Positions 8,216-15,331 of a DNA stretch of 64,000 nucleotides are shown one piece after another. The stretch is from JAJPXI01 sp051867655 (GTDB lineage Bacteria; Bacillota; Clostridia; Oscillospirales; Oscillospiraceae). Below the pieces are notes generated by a model. That model was given only the letters and a program-made list of their open reading frames with translations. It searched no databases and was not told the origin of the DNA. The position numbers were made by a program, and so were the translations under genes. Where the stretch lies: the NCBI GenBank assembly GCA_051867655.1, contig JBJDYV010000106.1, positions 15,115 through 79,114 on the forward strand, read 5' to 3'. The first letter of the stretch is position 1; each line of letters begins with the position of its first letter.

Positions 8216-8778
8216 GCGTGGCGGGTCAACGGAAAAAACGCACCCCCGGCCGTATGGCGGGGGCGTATTGCAGTTTGAAAAGGGCGGACAGTATGATGCC
8301 GTGGTGCGAAGGAAAGAACGATTTTTTCTCCCGCCTTTTCCGGAAAAGGCGGGGGAAAAGCGCCAGAGGGCTGCGGCCCTCTGGACTCCCGGGGCCTTTA
8401 TGAGGGGGGACAAGCCCCCCGTAACAAGACCACAAGAACCGCCACGTCCTATCCAAACAAGGTGTTAGTACGCAACTAGTAAAGCAGCACTTCAGGCCGA
8501 GCTGCACCCGGTCAGTCGGGATTAATTGCTCAAAAGGCGCACTGAAGGGGTGCTGAACTGTTCAGCGAGCACAAGGAACGCCGGCAGGCGGGATAGGATT
8601 ACAACCAGTTCAGGTAAGTGCGCGCCGGCATTGACCACCCACCCGGCAGGCTCGTCACAAGGGTCTTTTTCTTTGGCGGTCCGACACCGTTTCTTTTTGG
8701 ACCCTTCCAAAAAGAAATGGGGTCGGAAAACCGTCGCTCCCCGTTCTCCCGATGTTCCGGGGGAAAAACGGACTTTTA
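8216..8778. other. 563-bp intergenic region rich in hairpins
   Basis: I see no supportable gene here. Hairpins follow one another: 8238-8266 (with TTTTTT on the minus strand, so a possible minus-strand terminator), a perfect 24-bp palindrome at 8330-8353, a 9-bp stem at 8363-8384, GGGGGG/CCCCCC at 8404-8420, and a long 22-bp stem with two mismatches at 8680-8727. The last could act as terminator of the methyltransferase operon on the minus strand or be a palindromic repeat. Confidence 0.55.
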
Positions 8779-9690
8779 TCAGAACAAAATGCCGTCGGAC
8801 GCGGCCTGACGGCGCTCGTCCCGGGCGAGGACGCTCCACAGGATCGTTCCGTAGCGGTATGTACACTGATTTTCGAACACGCCGTCCTTGGTCTGCGCCA
8901 TCAGGCGGTCGTACACCCGGTCCAGGTCCGCCTTCTCGGATATGCTGCCCCGGTAGAGGGTCTCCAGCGTCTTCTCCAAGGCGGGACGGTCCAGCGGAAT
9001 CTGCTCCGTATAGGTGATCTCGTAGTAGTCGGTCTCGGGGAAGTAGCCCGCCAGCCACACCAGATTCAGCAGGGCGTAGAACAGCCGTCCGTCCCAGGCG
9101 GGCTTCAGCGTCCGGTCCGTCAGGGCCAGGGCGACCTCCCGCTCCAGGGCGCTCTGGCTCTGGATGCAGGCCGCGTTGCAGCAGTACCCCCGGCTCATGT
9201 CCATCATCTTCCCGAAGCTCTCATAGGGGCCCAGGGCGGGGGTCATGGAGGAGAACACCAGGTCGAACCGCTTGCTCCAGCCCAGCTCCGCCGGGTCGGC
9301 CGTTTTGAAGTCGCAGGGGACAAAGGACACGTTTTCCATGCCGTTCTCCGCGCAGTATTCCGCGCCCAGATCGGTCATGACGGTGGACAGGTCGGTGCCG
9401 GTGACCCAGTGGGCCGTCCGGGCAAAGGCCCCCACGAACCGTCCGGGGCCGCAGCCGATGTCGATCACGTCGCACTCCGGGCCCAGAAGCCCCTTCCCGG
9501 ACAGGAACCGGATGGCCTCCTGAATCCGCCGGTCGGTCAGGAAGGACATCTTTCCCTCCTGGGACAGCTCGTTCTGCCAGTCCTTGGCTCGTTCGTCCCA
9601 CAGGTTTTTCGTGTGGGCAAAGCCGCTGGGGGTGCGCGGCGCGGTCCACAGCTCCTTGAAGTGTCTGCAAAGTTCTTCCCAGGTTAACAT
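8779..9690 (-). CDS. Class I SAM-dependent methyltransferase
   Basis: A 303-residue cytoplasmic protein with a Rossmann-type methyltransferase domain. Motif I is VIDIGCGPGRF near residues 94-104, the acidic residue ending beta-2 is in GTDLS, and motif post-I to IV is FDLVFSSMTPAL. The C-terminal third (YETDYYEITYTEQI) would form the substrate lid, similar to methylases that precede or follow MerR regulators. It begins 18 bp after the MerR gene stops, so the two form an operon, MerR first. The substrate is not recognisable; a small molecule or metalloid is as plausible as a macromolecule. Confidence 0.82.
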   Translation of the reverse strand: MLTWEELCRHFKELWTAPRTPSGFAHTKNLWDERAKDWQNELSQEGKMSFLTDRRIQEAIRFLSGKGLLGPECDVIDIGCGPGRFVGAFARTAHWVTGTDLSTVMTDLGAEYCAENGMENVSFVPCDFKTADPAELGWSKRFDLVFSSMTPALGPYESFGKMMDMSRGYCCNAACIQSQSALEREVALALTDRTLKPAWDGRLFYALLNLVWLAGYFPETDYYEITYTEQIPLDRPALEKTLETLYRGSISEKADLDRVYDRLMAQTKDGVFENQCTYRYGTILWSVLARDERRQAASDGILF

Positions 9691-9708
9691 AAAATTCCTC
9701 CGTGTCCG

Positions 9709-10551
9709 TTAAGATTCGGTTTCATAGGGGATCCACGCCTCGAAAAAGCCGGTCAGCTTGCCGTCCTCCAGGACGCTGGCCAGCAGGTTGCCCCGCACGT
9801 CGCCCTCCAGCTTCAGGCCGTGCTCCCGGGCGAATTCCACCACATATTCCAGCTTGCGGGGGGAGAAGTTGCCCTTGCCCGCGCTGGTGAACACTGTGTA
9901 AATGGCCGGCTGGCTCTGCAGGCAGACCACCGGCGGCTCCACCTTCACGCCCAGCTCCCGGACGTAGTCGGGGCTCAGGGAGAAGCCCCAACTGAACCGG
10001 CCCTCGCCCCGCTTGCCGCTGATGTCCTCCACCGGCATCTCAAAGCAGCGGTGGGTGAAGGGCATGTACTCCAGCCACTCCTGGCTGACCGTCTGCAGGG
10101 CCTCGCTGTTGTCGTAATTGTAGTTGTAGCGGTTGATGTAGCGCACCATCTCCGGGCTCTCCCGCAGCACGCACTGGCCCAGCTGGTTTTTCAGGCGCAG
10201 CAGGTCGGCCTGATGCTCCCGGGCCCGGCGCACCAGCAGCTCGTTGCGGCGGATCTGGGCGCGCAGCTCGGCCACCTTTTCGTCCAGCAGGTCCGCCACC
10301 TCCTCGGCGGTGGAGTTGGTGATGATCTCGGCCACCTGGTCCAGACCGAAGTGAAAGCTCTTGTACCAGATGCAGTCCATCAGGAAGTTGATGTCCCAGG
10401 GGTCGTAGTAGCGGTAGTCGTTGTGGGCGTCCTTCACGGGGTGGACGATGCCCTTCTTTTCGTAGTAGCGCAGCAGGTCGGGCGAGATGCCCAGAATCCG
10501 CGCCACGTCGCCGATCTTGTACTTCAACTTCTTCACCAACCTTCGAACCAT
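9709..10551 (-). CDS. MerR-family transcriptional regulator with C-terminal effector domain
   Basis: A 280-residue one-component regulator. The N-terminal MerR helix-turn-helix and wing are plain (KIGDVARILGISPDLLRYYE), followed by an antiparallel coiled coil (about residues 80-125) and a C-terminal half resembling the GyrI-like small-molecule-binding domain. It lacks a cysteine-based metal loop, so an organic ligand is more likely than a metal. The start is uncertain: ATG 10551 has no good ribosome site and a start a few codons later is possible. The gene diverges from the hydroxyacyl-CoA dehydrogenase gene, whose promoter at 10636-10666 has a MerR-type dyad, so it is the likely activator there. 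Confidence 0.85.
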   Translation of the reverse strand: MVRRLVKKLKYKIGDVARILGISPDLLRYYEKKGIVHPVKDAHNDYRYYDPWDINFLMDCIWYKSFHFGLDQVAEIITNSTAEEVADLLDEKVAELRAQIRRNELLVRRAREHQADLLRLKNQLGQCVLRESPEMVRYINRYNYNYDNSEALQTVSQEWLEYMPFTHRCFEMPVEDISGKRGEGRFSWGFSLSPDYVRELGVKVEPPVVCLQSQPAIYTVFTSAGKGNFSPRKLEYVVEFAREHGLKLEGDVRGNLLASVLEDGKLTGFFEAWIPYETES

Positions 10552-10635
10552 TCCAGAGTTTAACTCATTCTAAATTAAATTTGAGGATATTTCAATCATT
10601 TTTCTGTATAAAGAGGATTTTTCTTCCGAAACCTC

Positions 10636-10666
10636 TTGACCTTGGTACCGTTCCAAGGTTTAAAAT
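10636..10666 (+). promoter_or_regulatory. MerR-type promoter and operator
   Basis: TTGACC (10636-10641) and TAAAAT (10661-10666) are separated by 19 bp, the over-long spacer typical of promoters that MerR proteins activate by untwisting DNA. The spacer holds the perfect dyad ACCTTGG (10639-10645), 7 bp, CCAAGGT (10653-10659). It reads towards the dehydrogenase gene at 10735 and lies 85 bp from the divergent MerR gene. Confidence 0.85.
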
Positions 10667-10734
10667 CTCGGGTGGACAAATCCAGTTCATTTTACGCGCC
10701 GTTTTGACGCGGTTAATAGGAGGAAAACAGTATC

Positions 10735-11697
10735 ATGAAAACGCTTGCCGATATCAAGAAGATCGCTGTTTTGGGCGCCGGCACCATGGGCCCCGGCATC
10801 GCTCAGACTTACGCCATGGGCGGCTACGAGGTCACCATGTGGACCCGCAGCGAGTCCACCCGCGAGAAGGCCAAGGCCGCTCTGCACAACAGCCTGGTGA
10901 CCTTCGCCGAGGAAGGCGTCATCGCCAAGGAAGATGTGGAGACCATCTATGGCCGCGTCAGCTTCGCTCTGACCGTTCCCGAGTGCGTCGAGGGCGCTCA
11001 GTTCATCCAGGAGACCATCGTGGAGAACAAGGACGCCAAGATCGAGCTGTACAACCAGCTGGCTGAGATCGTCCCCTCCGACGTCATCATCGCCTCCAAC
11101 ACCTCCGCTCTGAACATCTTTGAGATCGTCCCCGAGAAGCTGCTGCCCCAGCAGGTCATCGCCCACTGGTATGCTCCCCCGGCGCTGATCCCCCTGGTTG
11201 AGGTCGTCAAGAGCGAGCAGGCTCCCGAGGAGTTCGGCACCATCACCAAGGCTCTGCTGGAGAAGTGCGGCAAGACCGCCGTTCTTATGAAGAAGTTCGT
11301 CCGCGGCTACATCATCAACCGCCTGCAGCAGTGCATCCAGGGCGAGTGCTTCAACCTGATCGACAACGGCTACTGCGACGCGCAGGCCATCGACGACGCC
11401 TGCAAGGCCTCCTTCATTCCCCGCGCCATGGTCCTGGGCATCATGAAGCGCATCGACTTCGGCGGCATCGACATGACCGCCAACAACATCAAGAACAAGA
11501 GCTACACCTTCCCCAACTACGACACCATGCCCGCCTGCATGCAGGAGCACCTGGACAAGGGCGAGCTGGGTCTGAAGAGCGGCAAGGGCTTCTATGACTA
11601 CACCGGCAAGGACACCAGCGAGATCACCGCTCACCGCGACAAGCAGCTGTTCGAGGTCTTCAAGCTGGCCAAGAAGTTCATGGCCGACCCCGTCTGA
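10735..11697 (+). CDS. 3-hydroxyacyl-CoA dehydrogenase family protein
   Basis: A 320-residue NAD(P)-dependent dehydrogenase of the 3-hydroxyacyl-CoA / lambda-crystallin superfamily. The dinucleotide-binding motif GAGTMGPGIAQ is at residues 16-26. SNTSALNI and HWYAPPALIPLVEV are in the place of the catalytic NTS and HxxNPP segments. The C-terminal helical domain ends with the usual GLKSGKGFYDYTG. HWYAPP instead of HFFNPP departs from classical 3-hydroxybutyryl-CoA dehydrogenase (about 282 residues) and is closer to relatives acting on non-CoA or branched hydroxy acids, so the substrate is open. AGGAGG precedes the ATG. It is likely activated by the divergent MerR protein. Confidence 0.85.
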   Translation: MKTLADIKKIAVLGAGTMGPGIAQTYAMGGYEVTMWTRSESTREKAKAALHNSLVTFAEEGVIAKEDVETIYGRVSFALTVPECVEGAQFIQETIVENKDAKIELYNQLAEIVPSDVIIASNTSALNIFEIVPEKLLPQQVIAHWYAPPALIPLVEVVKSEQAPEEFGTITKALLEKCGKTAVLMKKFVRGYIINRLQQCIQGECFNLIDNGYCDAQAIDDACKASFIPRAMVLGIMKRIDFGGIDMTANNIKNKSYTFPNYDTMPACMQEHLDKGELGLKSGKGFYDYTGKDTSEITAHRDKQLFEVFKLAKKFMADPV

Positions 11698-11703
11698 TAC
11701 TAT

Positions 11704-11840
11704 TTTTTGATTAAAATTTTTAATCAAAAATTCCGCGTGCTGCGCACGCTCGCATCGTGCAACTGCACGATGCTCCGTCTCATAAGAATTTGACGGGCTT
11801 CGCCCTATAAAAACCCTTTTAAAGGTTTTTATCAAATTCT
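11704..11840. repeat. Nested-hairpin element downstream of the dehydrogenase
   Basis: Consecutive perfect hairpins: 11704-11715/11719-11730 (12 bp, AT-rich), GCGTGC-TGC-GCACGC (11735-11749), GCATCGTGC-AACT-GCACGATGC (11752-11773). Then an outer stem AGAATTTG (11785-11792) with CAAATTCT (11833-11840) encloses GGGC-TTC-GCCC and ATAAAAACC/GGTTTTTAT. The first may serve as terminator of the dehydrogenase gene; the rest has no assigned role. This covers most of the 337-bp gap before the next gene. Confidence 0.6.
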
Positions 11841-11865
11841 ATTATAATCACATAAATAAAACGAA

Positions 11866-11905
11866 CAAAAAGCTCCCTTCCGGGTGACCGGGAGGGAGCT
11901 TTTTT
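11866..11905 (+). terminator. Factor-independent terminator
   Basis: AGCTCCCTTCCGG (11871-11883) pairs with CCGGGAGGGAGCT (11888-11900) around GTGA, preceded by an A-run and followed by TTTTTT. It ends transcription before the esterase gene. Confidence 0.9.
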
Positions 11906-12034
11906 GCGTTGAAAAGATTTCTAATTTATGGCAGCATAAGCAGCTTTTATTTGACGCAGAAATTAAAGTTGGTGTATCTTAATAAAAGAGTCGCACTCCG
12001 CATGCGAAATTTTGGTGAAAAAGGAGAGATTACC

Positions 12035-14260
12035 GTGAAGAAAATCGTAAAGCGATCCCTGGCCCTCTGTTTGTGCTCGGTTCTGCTGGTCGGGGGCATC
12101 GGCGCCTTCCCGGCGTCCGCCGCGGCCGGGGAGGGATCCGGCACGGATTTCAGCAGCAAGTGGGAATACAAGGTGGACGAGAGCGGCGTGGGCTATTACG
12201 CGCTGGATGTGGTCTACTGTGAAAATCCTGTGGACCCCGCGCTGCAGCACATGGTCATCTATGCCCCCGCGGCCTACATGACCCAAGGGGATGACGGTTC
12301 GATCGCGGTGAACCCCGACGGCAGGATCGTCAGCTCCACCGGCGTGGTGTATACCGCCCGGACCGCCCCCATCCTGTACCACAACACCAGCGGCGGTTAC
12401 TCCTCCTCCTCGATCCAGCCCGTGAATCTCGAATATCTCCGGGAGGGCTATGTCCATGTCAGCATTCAGACCCGCGGCAAGGAGAGCACGAACGCCGCCG
12501 GCGAGTTCATCGGCCAGTTCCCGGCCCTTATGGTCGATCTGAAGGCGGGCATCCGCTTCCTGAAGGCCCACGACGATGTGCTGCCCGGCAATTCCGAGCG
12601 CATCGTCTCCCGCGGCTACAGCTCCGGCGGCGCTGTGTCCGCCATGCTGGGCGCCTCCGGCAACTCCCCGATTTTTGAACGCTATCTGAAGGAGATCGGC
12701 GCCGCCGACGCCGCCGACGATATTTTTATCGCCCTGGCCTCCGCCCCCATCACCAACCTGAGCTCCGCGGACGCCTCCTACGAGTGGTATCAGTACGCCA
12801 ATGAGACCTACTCCCTGTTCAACGCCATGGCGTTTGACCGGGAAGGGAATGACATCAGCGACATCTTCCCGGTGGGAATGAGCAACAAGTACACCCTGGG
12901 CAGCAACATCCTGGGCGGCGCGCACGAGGACGAACTGTCCACCCTGCTGTATGACTGGTATGTGGCCTATGTGCAGGGCCTGGGCTTCGACCTGGGCGAC
13001 GACGGCCGCAGCGGCGCGTACTATGAGGGCTTCGCGCAGATCTATTCCGACGCGCTGACCGAGTTCGTCGCCCGCTACGACGAGCTGAAGGGCTTGCTGG
13101 TCAACCAGAGGAACCCCGTTGCGCCTGAGACGGCGGAGGACTACCTGAAGAGCCTGGGCGAGGGCTGGTTCACCTATGACAAGGAGACCGGAAAGGTCAC
13201 CATCAACAGCCTGGACGACGTGATCGTGAACCACATCGCCCGCAAGAAGATGTGCCCCAGCCTGGACTCCTACAACTACAAGAGCAATGAAAACGACGCC
13301 TTCAAGGCCGCCGACGGCACGACGCTGCACTTCAGCCCCGTGGTCCGGGACGCCCTGAAGACCCTGCTGGACAACGCCGACCAGTACGGCTGGACGGAAG
13401 ACGAGCTGCAGTACATCACGGACCTGTACAACGACTACGCGGCGGGCGTCACCGACGAGGCTGCCGAGATGCTGGAGATCATGAGCCCCATCAACTACGT
13501 GGTGGGCAAGGAGGGCTATGAGGCCACCATCGCCCCCTACTGGCGTCTGCGCGTGGGCTCCGAGGACGGCGACCACGGTGCCCCGGCCGCGTGGCTGATC
13601 GCCCAGGGCCTGGAGAAGTACACCGACGCGGATGTCTCCGTCGGCATCGCCTGGGGCATGGGCCACAGCCTCTCCGAGCTGACCGAGCAGGATCTGTATG
13701 ATTACATTGCCGGTATCATGGTCAAGGAAGACCAGCTCCCCGTGGTGAAGTCCAGCTTTGACGACGTGTCTGCCAACGACTGGTATTTTGACGCCGTGGA
13801 GTATGTGAACGCCCAGGGCCTGATGGGCGGCACCGGCGGAAACCGGTTTGCCCCGAAGGAGAACACCAGCCGCGCCATGCTGATGACCATCCTGGCCCGT
13901 CTGGACGGCGTGGACACCGCCGGCGGCGCCACCTGGTATGAAAAGGGCACGGCCTGGGCCGTGGAGAACAAGGTATCCGACGGCACCAACCCGGAGGGAA
14001 CGATCACGCGGCAGGAGATCGTGACCATGCTGTGGCGCTATGCCCAGAGCAAGGGCTATGACGTCAGCGTGGGCGAGGACACCAACATCCTCAGCTACGA
14101 TGACGCGCTTGCCGTGGGAGAATGGGCCATTCCCGCCATGCAGTGGGCCTGCGGCGCGGGCATCGTGCAGGGCAGCGGCGGCAGACTGAATCCGGGGGCT
14201 GCGGCCTCCCGGGCGGAGATCGCCGTTATGCTGATGCGGTTTTGCGAAACGATCAAATAA
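12035..14260 (+). CDS. Secreted tannase-like esterase with SLH cell-wall motifs
   Basis: A 741-residue exported protein. The start is GTG 12035, seven bases after AAGGAGA, which gives a typical signal peptide ending near ASAAA. The body is an alpha/beta hydrolase resembling subtype B tannase / feruloyl-type esterases: nucleophile in GYSSGG (Ser about 196), ASAPITNLSSADASYEW, acidic residue in EDGDHGAP (about 511-513) and His in WGMGHS (about 544). Residues about 575-741 hold two to three SLH motifs (FDDVSANDWYFDAVEYV, AWAVENKVSDG, AIPAMQWACGAGIVQG) for attachment to wall polymer. It would hydrolyse aromatic or other esters at the cell surface. It stands alone between two terminators. Confidence 0.82.
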   Translation: MKKIVKRSLALCLCSVLLVGGIGAFPASAAAGEGSGTDFSSKWEYKVDESGVGYYALDVVYCENPVDPALQHMVIYAPAAYMTQGDDGSIAVNPDGRIVSSTGVVYTARTAPILYHNTSGGYSSSSIQPVNLEYLREGYVHVSIQTRGKESTNAAGEFIGQFPALMVDLKAGIRFLKAHDDVLPGNSERIVSRGYSSGGAVSAMLGASGNSPIFERYLKEIGAADAADDIFIALASAPITNLSSADASYEWYQYANETYSLFNAMAFDREGNDISDIFPVGMSNKYTLGSNILGGAHEDELSTLLYDWYVAYVQGLGFDLGDDGRSGAYYEGFAQIYSDALTEFVARYDELKGLLVNQRNPVAPETAEDYLKSLGEGWFTYDKETGKVTINSLDDVIVNHIARKKMCPSLDSYNYKSNENDAFKAADGTTLHFSPVVRDALKTLLDNADQYGWTEDELQYITDLYNDYAAGVTDEAAEMLEIMSPINYVVGKEGYEATIAPYWRLRVGSEDGDHGAPAAWLIAQGLEKYTDADVSVGIAWGMGHSLSELTEQDLYDYIAGIMVKEDQLPVVKSSFDDVSANDWYFDAVEYVNAQGLMGGTGGNRFAPKENTSRAMLMTILARLDGVDTAGGATWYEKGTAWAVENKVSDGTNPEGTITRQEIVTMLWRYAQSKGYDVSVGEDTNILSYDDALAVGEWAIPAMQWACGAGIVQGSGGRLNPGAAASRAEIAVMLMRFCETIK

Positions 14261-14271
14261 ATCGTAAAATG

Positions 14272-14303
14272 AAAAGGGCCGCTGCGATTCGCAGCGGCCT
14301 TTT
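14272..14303 (+). terminator. Terminator after the esterase gene
   Basis: GGCCGCTGCG (14277-14286) pairs with CGCAGCGGCC (14290-14299) around ATT, flanked by AAAA and TTTT, 11 bp after the stop codon. Confidence 0.88.
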
Positions 14304-14312
14304 CCCGTGCTT

Positions 14313-14589
14313 TCAGCGGGCCAGGAGCTTCAGAAGGATGGTGAAGACGCCCAGGACCAGCAGCACGGCGCCCACCACCCGGTTCAGCTTTTTGATCTCG
14401 CACCGGTTGGCGAACTTCGCCGACAGAACCGCGCCGATCAGGCAGGCGGCCACCACCACCGCCATGGGCAGGGGTGGAGTTGAGCGCCCATGGAGATGTG
14501 GCTGACCGTGCCCGTCAGGGCCACGATGGACATCCCGCCAGGCCGGTCACCACGCCCGCGCCTGCCAGAATATAGATGAGATCCAGCAT
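14313..14589 (-). pseudogene. Internally deleted TauE/SafE-family (TSUP) permease
   Basis: On the minus strand GGAGGAACCGG precedes an ATG at 14589 encoding MLDLIYILAGAGVVTGLAG, the usual first helix of TSUP permeases. It then jumps, out of frame, to sequence like the C-terminal half (ALTGTVSHISMG, then AACLIGAVLSAKFANR, and a final helix ending LLKLLAR). About 150 residues of the normal protein are missing and at least one frame change is needed. The family exports sulfite and related organosulfur anions; this copy should be inactive. Confidence 0.7.
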
Positions 14590-14755
14590 CCGGTTCCTCC
14601 TTGCACACAGCCGCTTTCGGTCGGCAGATGAGTCATTGTTCCGCCTCTTTCGCTCGCAATGAAAACTTTTGCCATTTTAACACAAGCGGGAAAGATAACA
14701 ACAATTGCGGAAAAACCGGGAAATCCCGCTGCCAAATGAAACCAACTTGTGCCCG

Positions 14756-14784
14756 GAATAGGGAAAAGAAACCTGCGGATACTA
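14756..14784 (+). promoter_or_regulatory. Candidate sigma-G (forespore) promoter of spoVT
   Basis: GAATA (14756-14760) and GATACTA (14778-14784), 17 bp apart, match the sigma-G consensus GHATR-N17/18-CATWHTA at all but one position. They lie about 40 bp ahead of the spoVT start codon. spoVT is a sigma-G-dependent gene in Bacillus, so the match is in the right place. It is still only a short-motif match. Confidence 0.5.
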
Positions 14785-14825
14785 TCCTTGTCAGAAAAAG
14801 AACACCGCAGGAGGAATTTAAAAAT

Positions 14826-15008
14826 ATGAAAGCCACTGGCATCGTCAGACGCATTGATGACCTCGGCCGCGTGGTGATCCCCAAAGAGATCCGCCGCACC
14901 ATGCGCATCCGCGAGGGCGACCCGTCACGGATGACATTGGCATGGTGGGAGATATTCTGCTTCGGGATGCTGGATCTTGCCAAGCGACGGGGGTGGAGTA
15001 GTACATAA
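14826..15008 (+). pseudogene. spoVT: spoVT 5' part, interrupted by the mobile element
   Basis: Behind GGAGGAATTTAAAAAT, the ATG at 14826 opens a SpoVT/AbrB-type protein: residues 1-33 (MKATGIVRRIDDLGRVV to REGDP) match the swapped-hairpin DNA-binding domain of stage V sporulation protein T almost perfectly. After Pro33 the frame enters unrelated sequence and stops after 60 residues. The missing continuation (LEIYTDKEGGV onward) is found in frame at 44,843-45,286. SpoVT is a forespore transcription regulator acting under sigma-G. In the present state only a truncated peptide lacking half of the DNA-binding domain and the whole GAF-like domain can be made. Confidence 0.95.
14916..14924 (+). other. 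Left attachment site core
   Basis: GGCGACCCG, encoding Gly31-Asp32-Pro33 of SpoVT, is identical to the right core and the flanking bases differ on both sides. The element-side arm 14924-14943 is the inverted counterpart of the arm at 44814-44833. Confidence 0.92.
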
Positions 15009-15013
15009 CGGCG

Positions 15014-15057
15014 AGACGGCCCGGCTCATGTCATTTGCATGAGCCGGGCCGTCTTTT
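15014..15057. terminator. Bidirectional terminator at the left end of the element
   Basis: A 17-bp perfect stem (15014-15030 with 15038-15054) around TCATTTG, followed by TTT on the plus strand. It would stop transcripts of the truncated spoVT, and from the other side transcripts of the repeat protein gene that ends at 15056. Confidence 0.85.
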
Positions 15058-15331
15058 ACCACCAATATCCGGAATGCTTTGGCGTTTTTGCATCCTTTGC
15101 TTTTGCGTGATCCCGTTTTCCCAGAAGCTCGTCCTCTCGGGATATGGTCGGATCGTACCAGTCTGCTTTTGCGTTTGCCCACTCCAGCCATTCAGAAATA
15201 TCTTCATTCGGGTGGGCAGCTTCATACGCTGATATGTAGCTGCGGATCTTACAGGCGGTATCGTAGTCTTCAGCGATATTGGCCAGCGCGAGGGTGCGGT
15301 CGACCTCCGTATTATACCGCTTGCGGCGTTC
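15056..15331 (-). pseudogene. C-terminal tail of the two-repeat protein, after an in-frame TAA
   Basis: Directly after the TAA at 15332-15334 the same frame continues for 91 codons (ERRKRYNTEVDRT to KHSGYWW) to a second TAA at 15056. The tail has coding character and looks like the natural end of the protein (ANIAEDYDTACKIRSYI, WLEWANAKADWYDPT). So one nonsense change separates it from the upstream part. Confidence 0.8.

Noticed and set aside
14313..14589. A functional small permease
   Set aside because: Only the first helix and the C-terminal part of the family are present, joined out of frame, so it is listed as a pseudogene.
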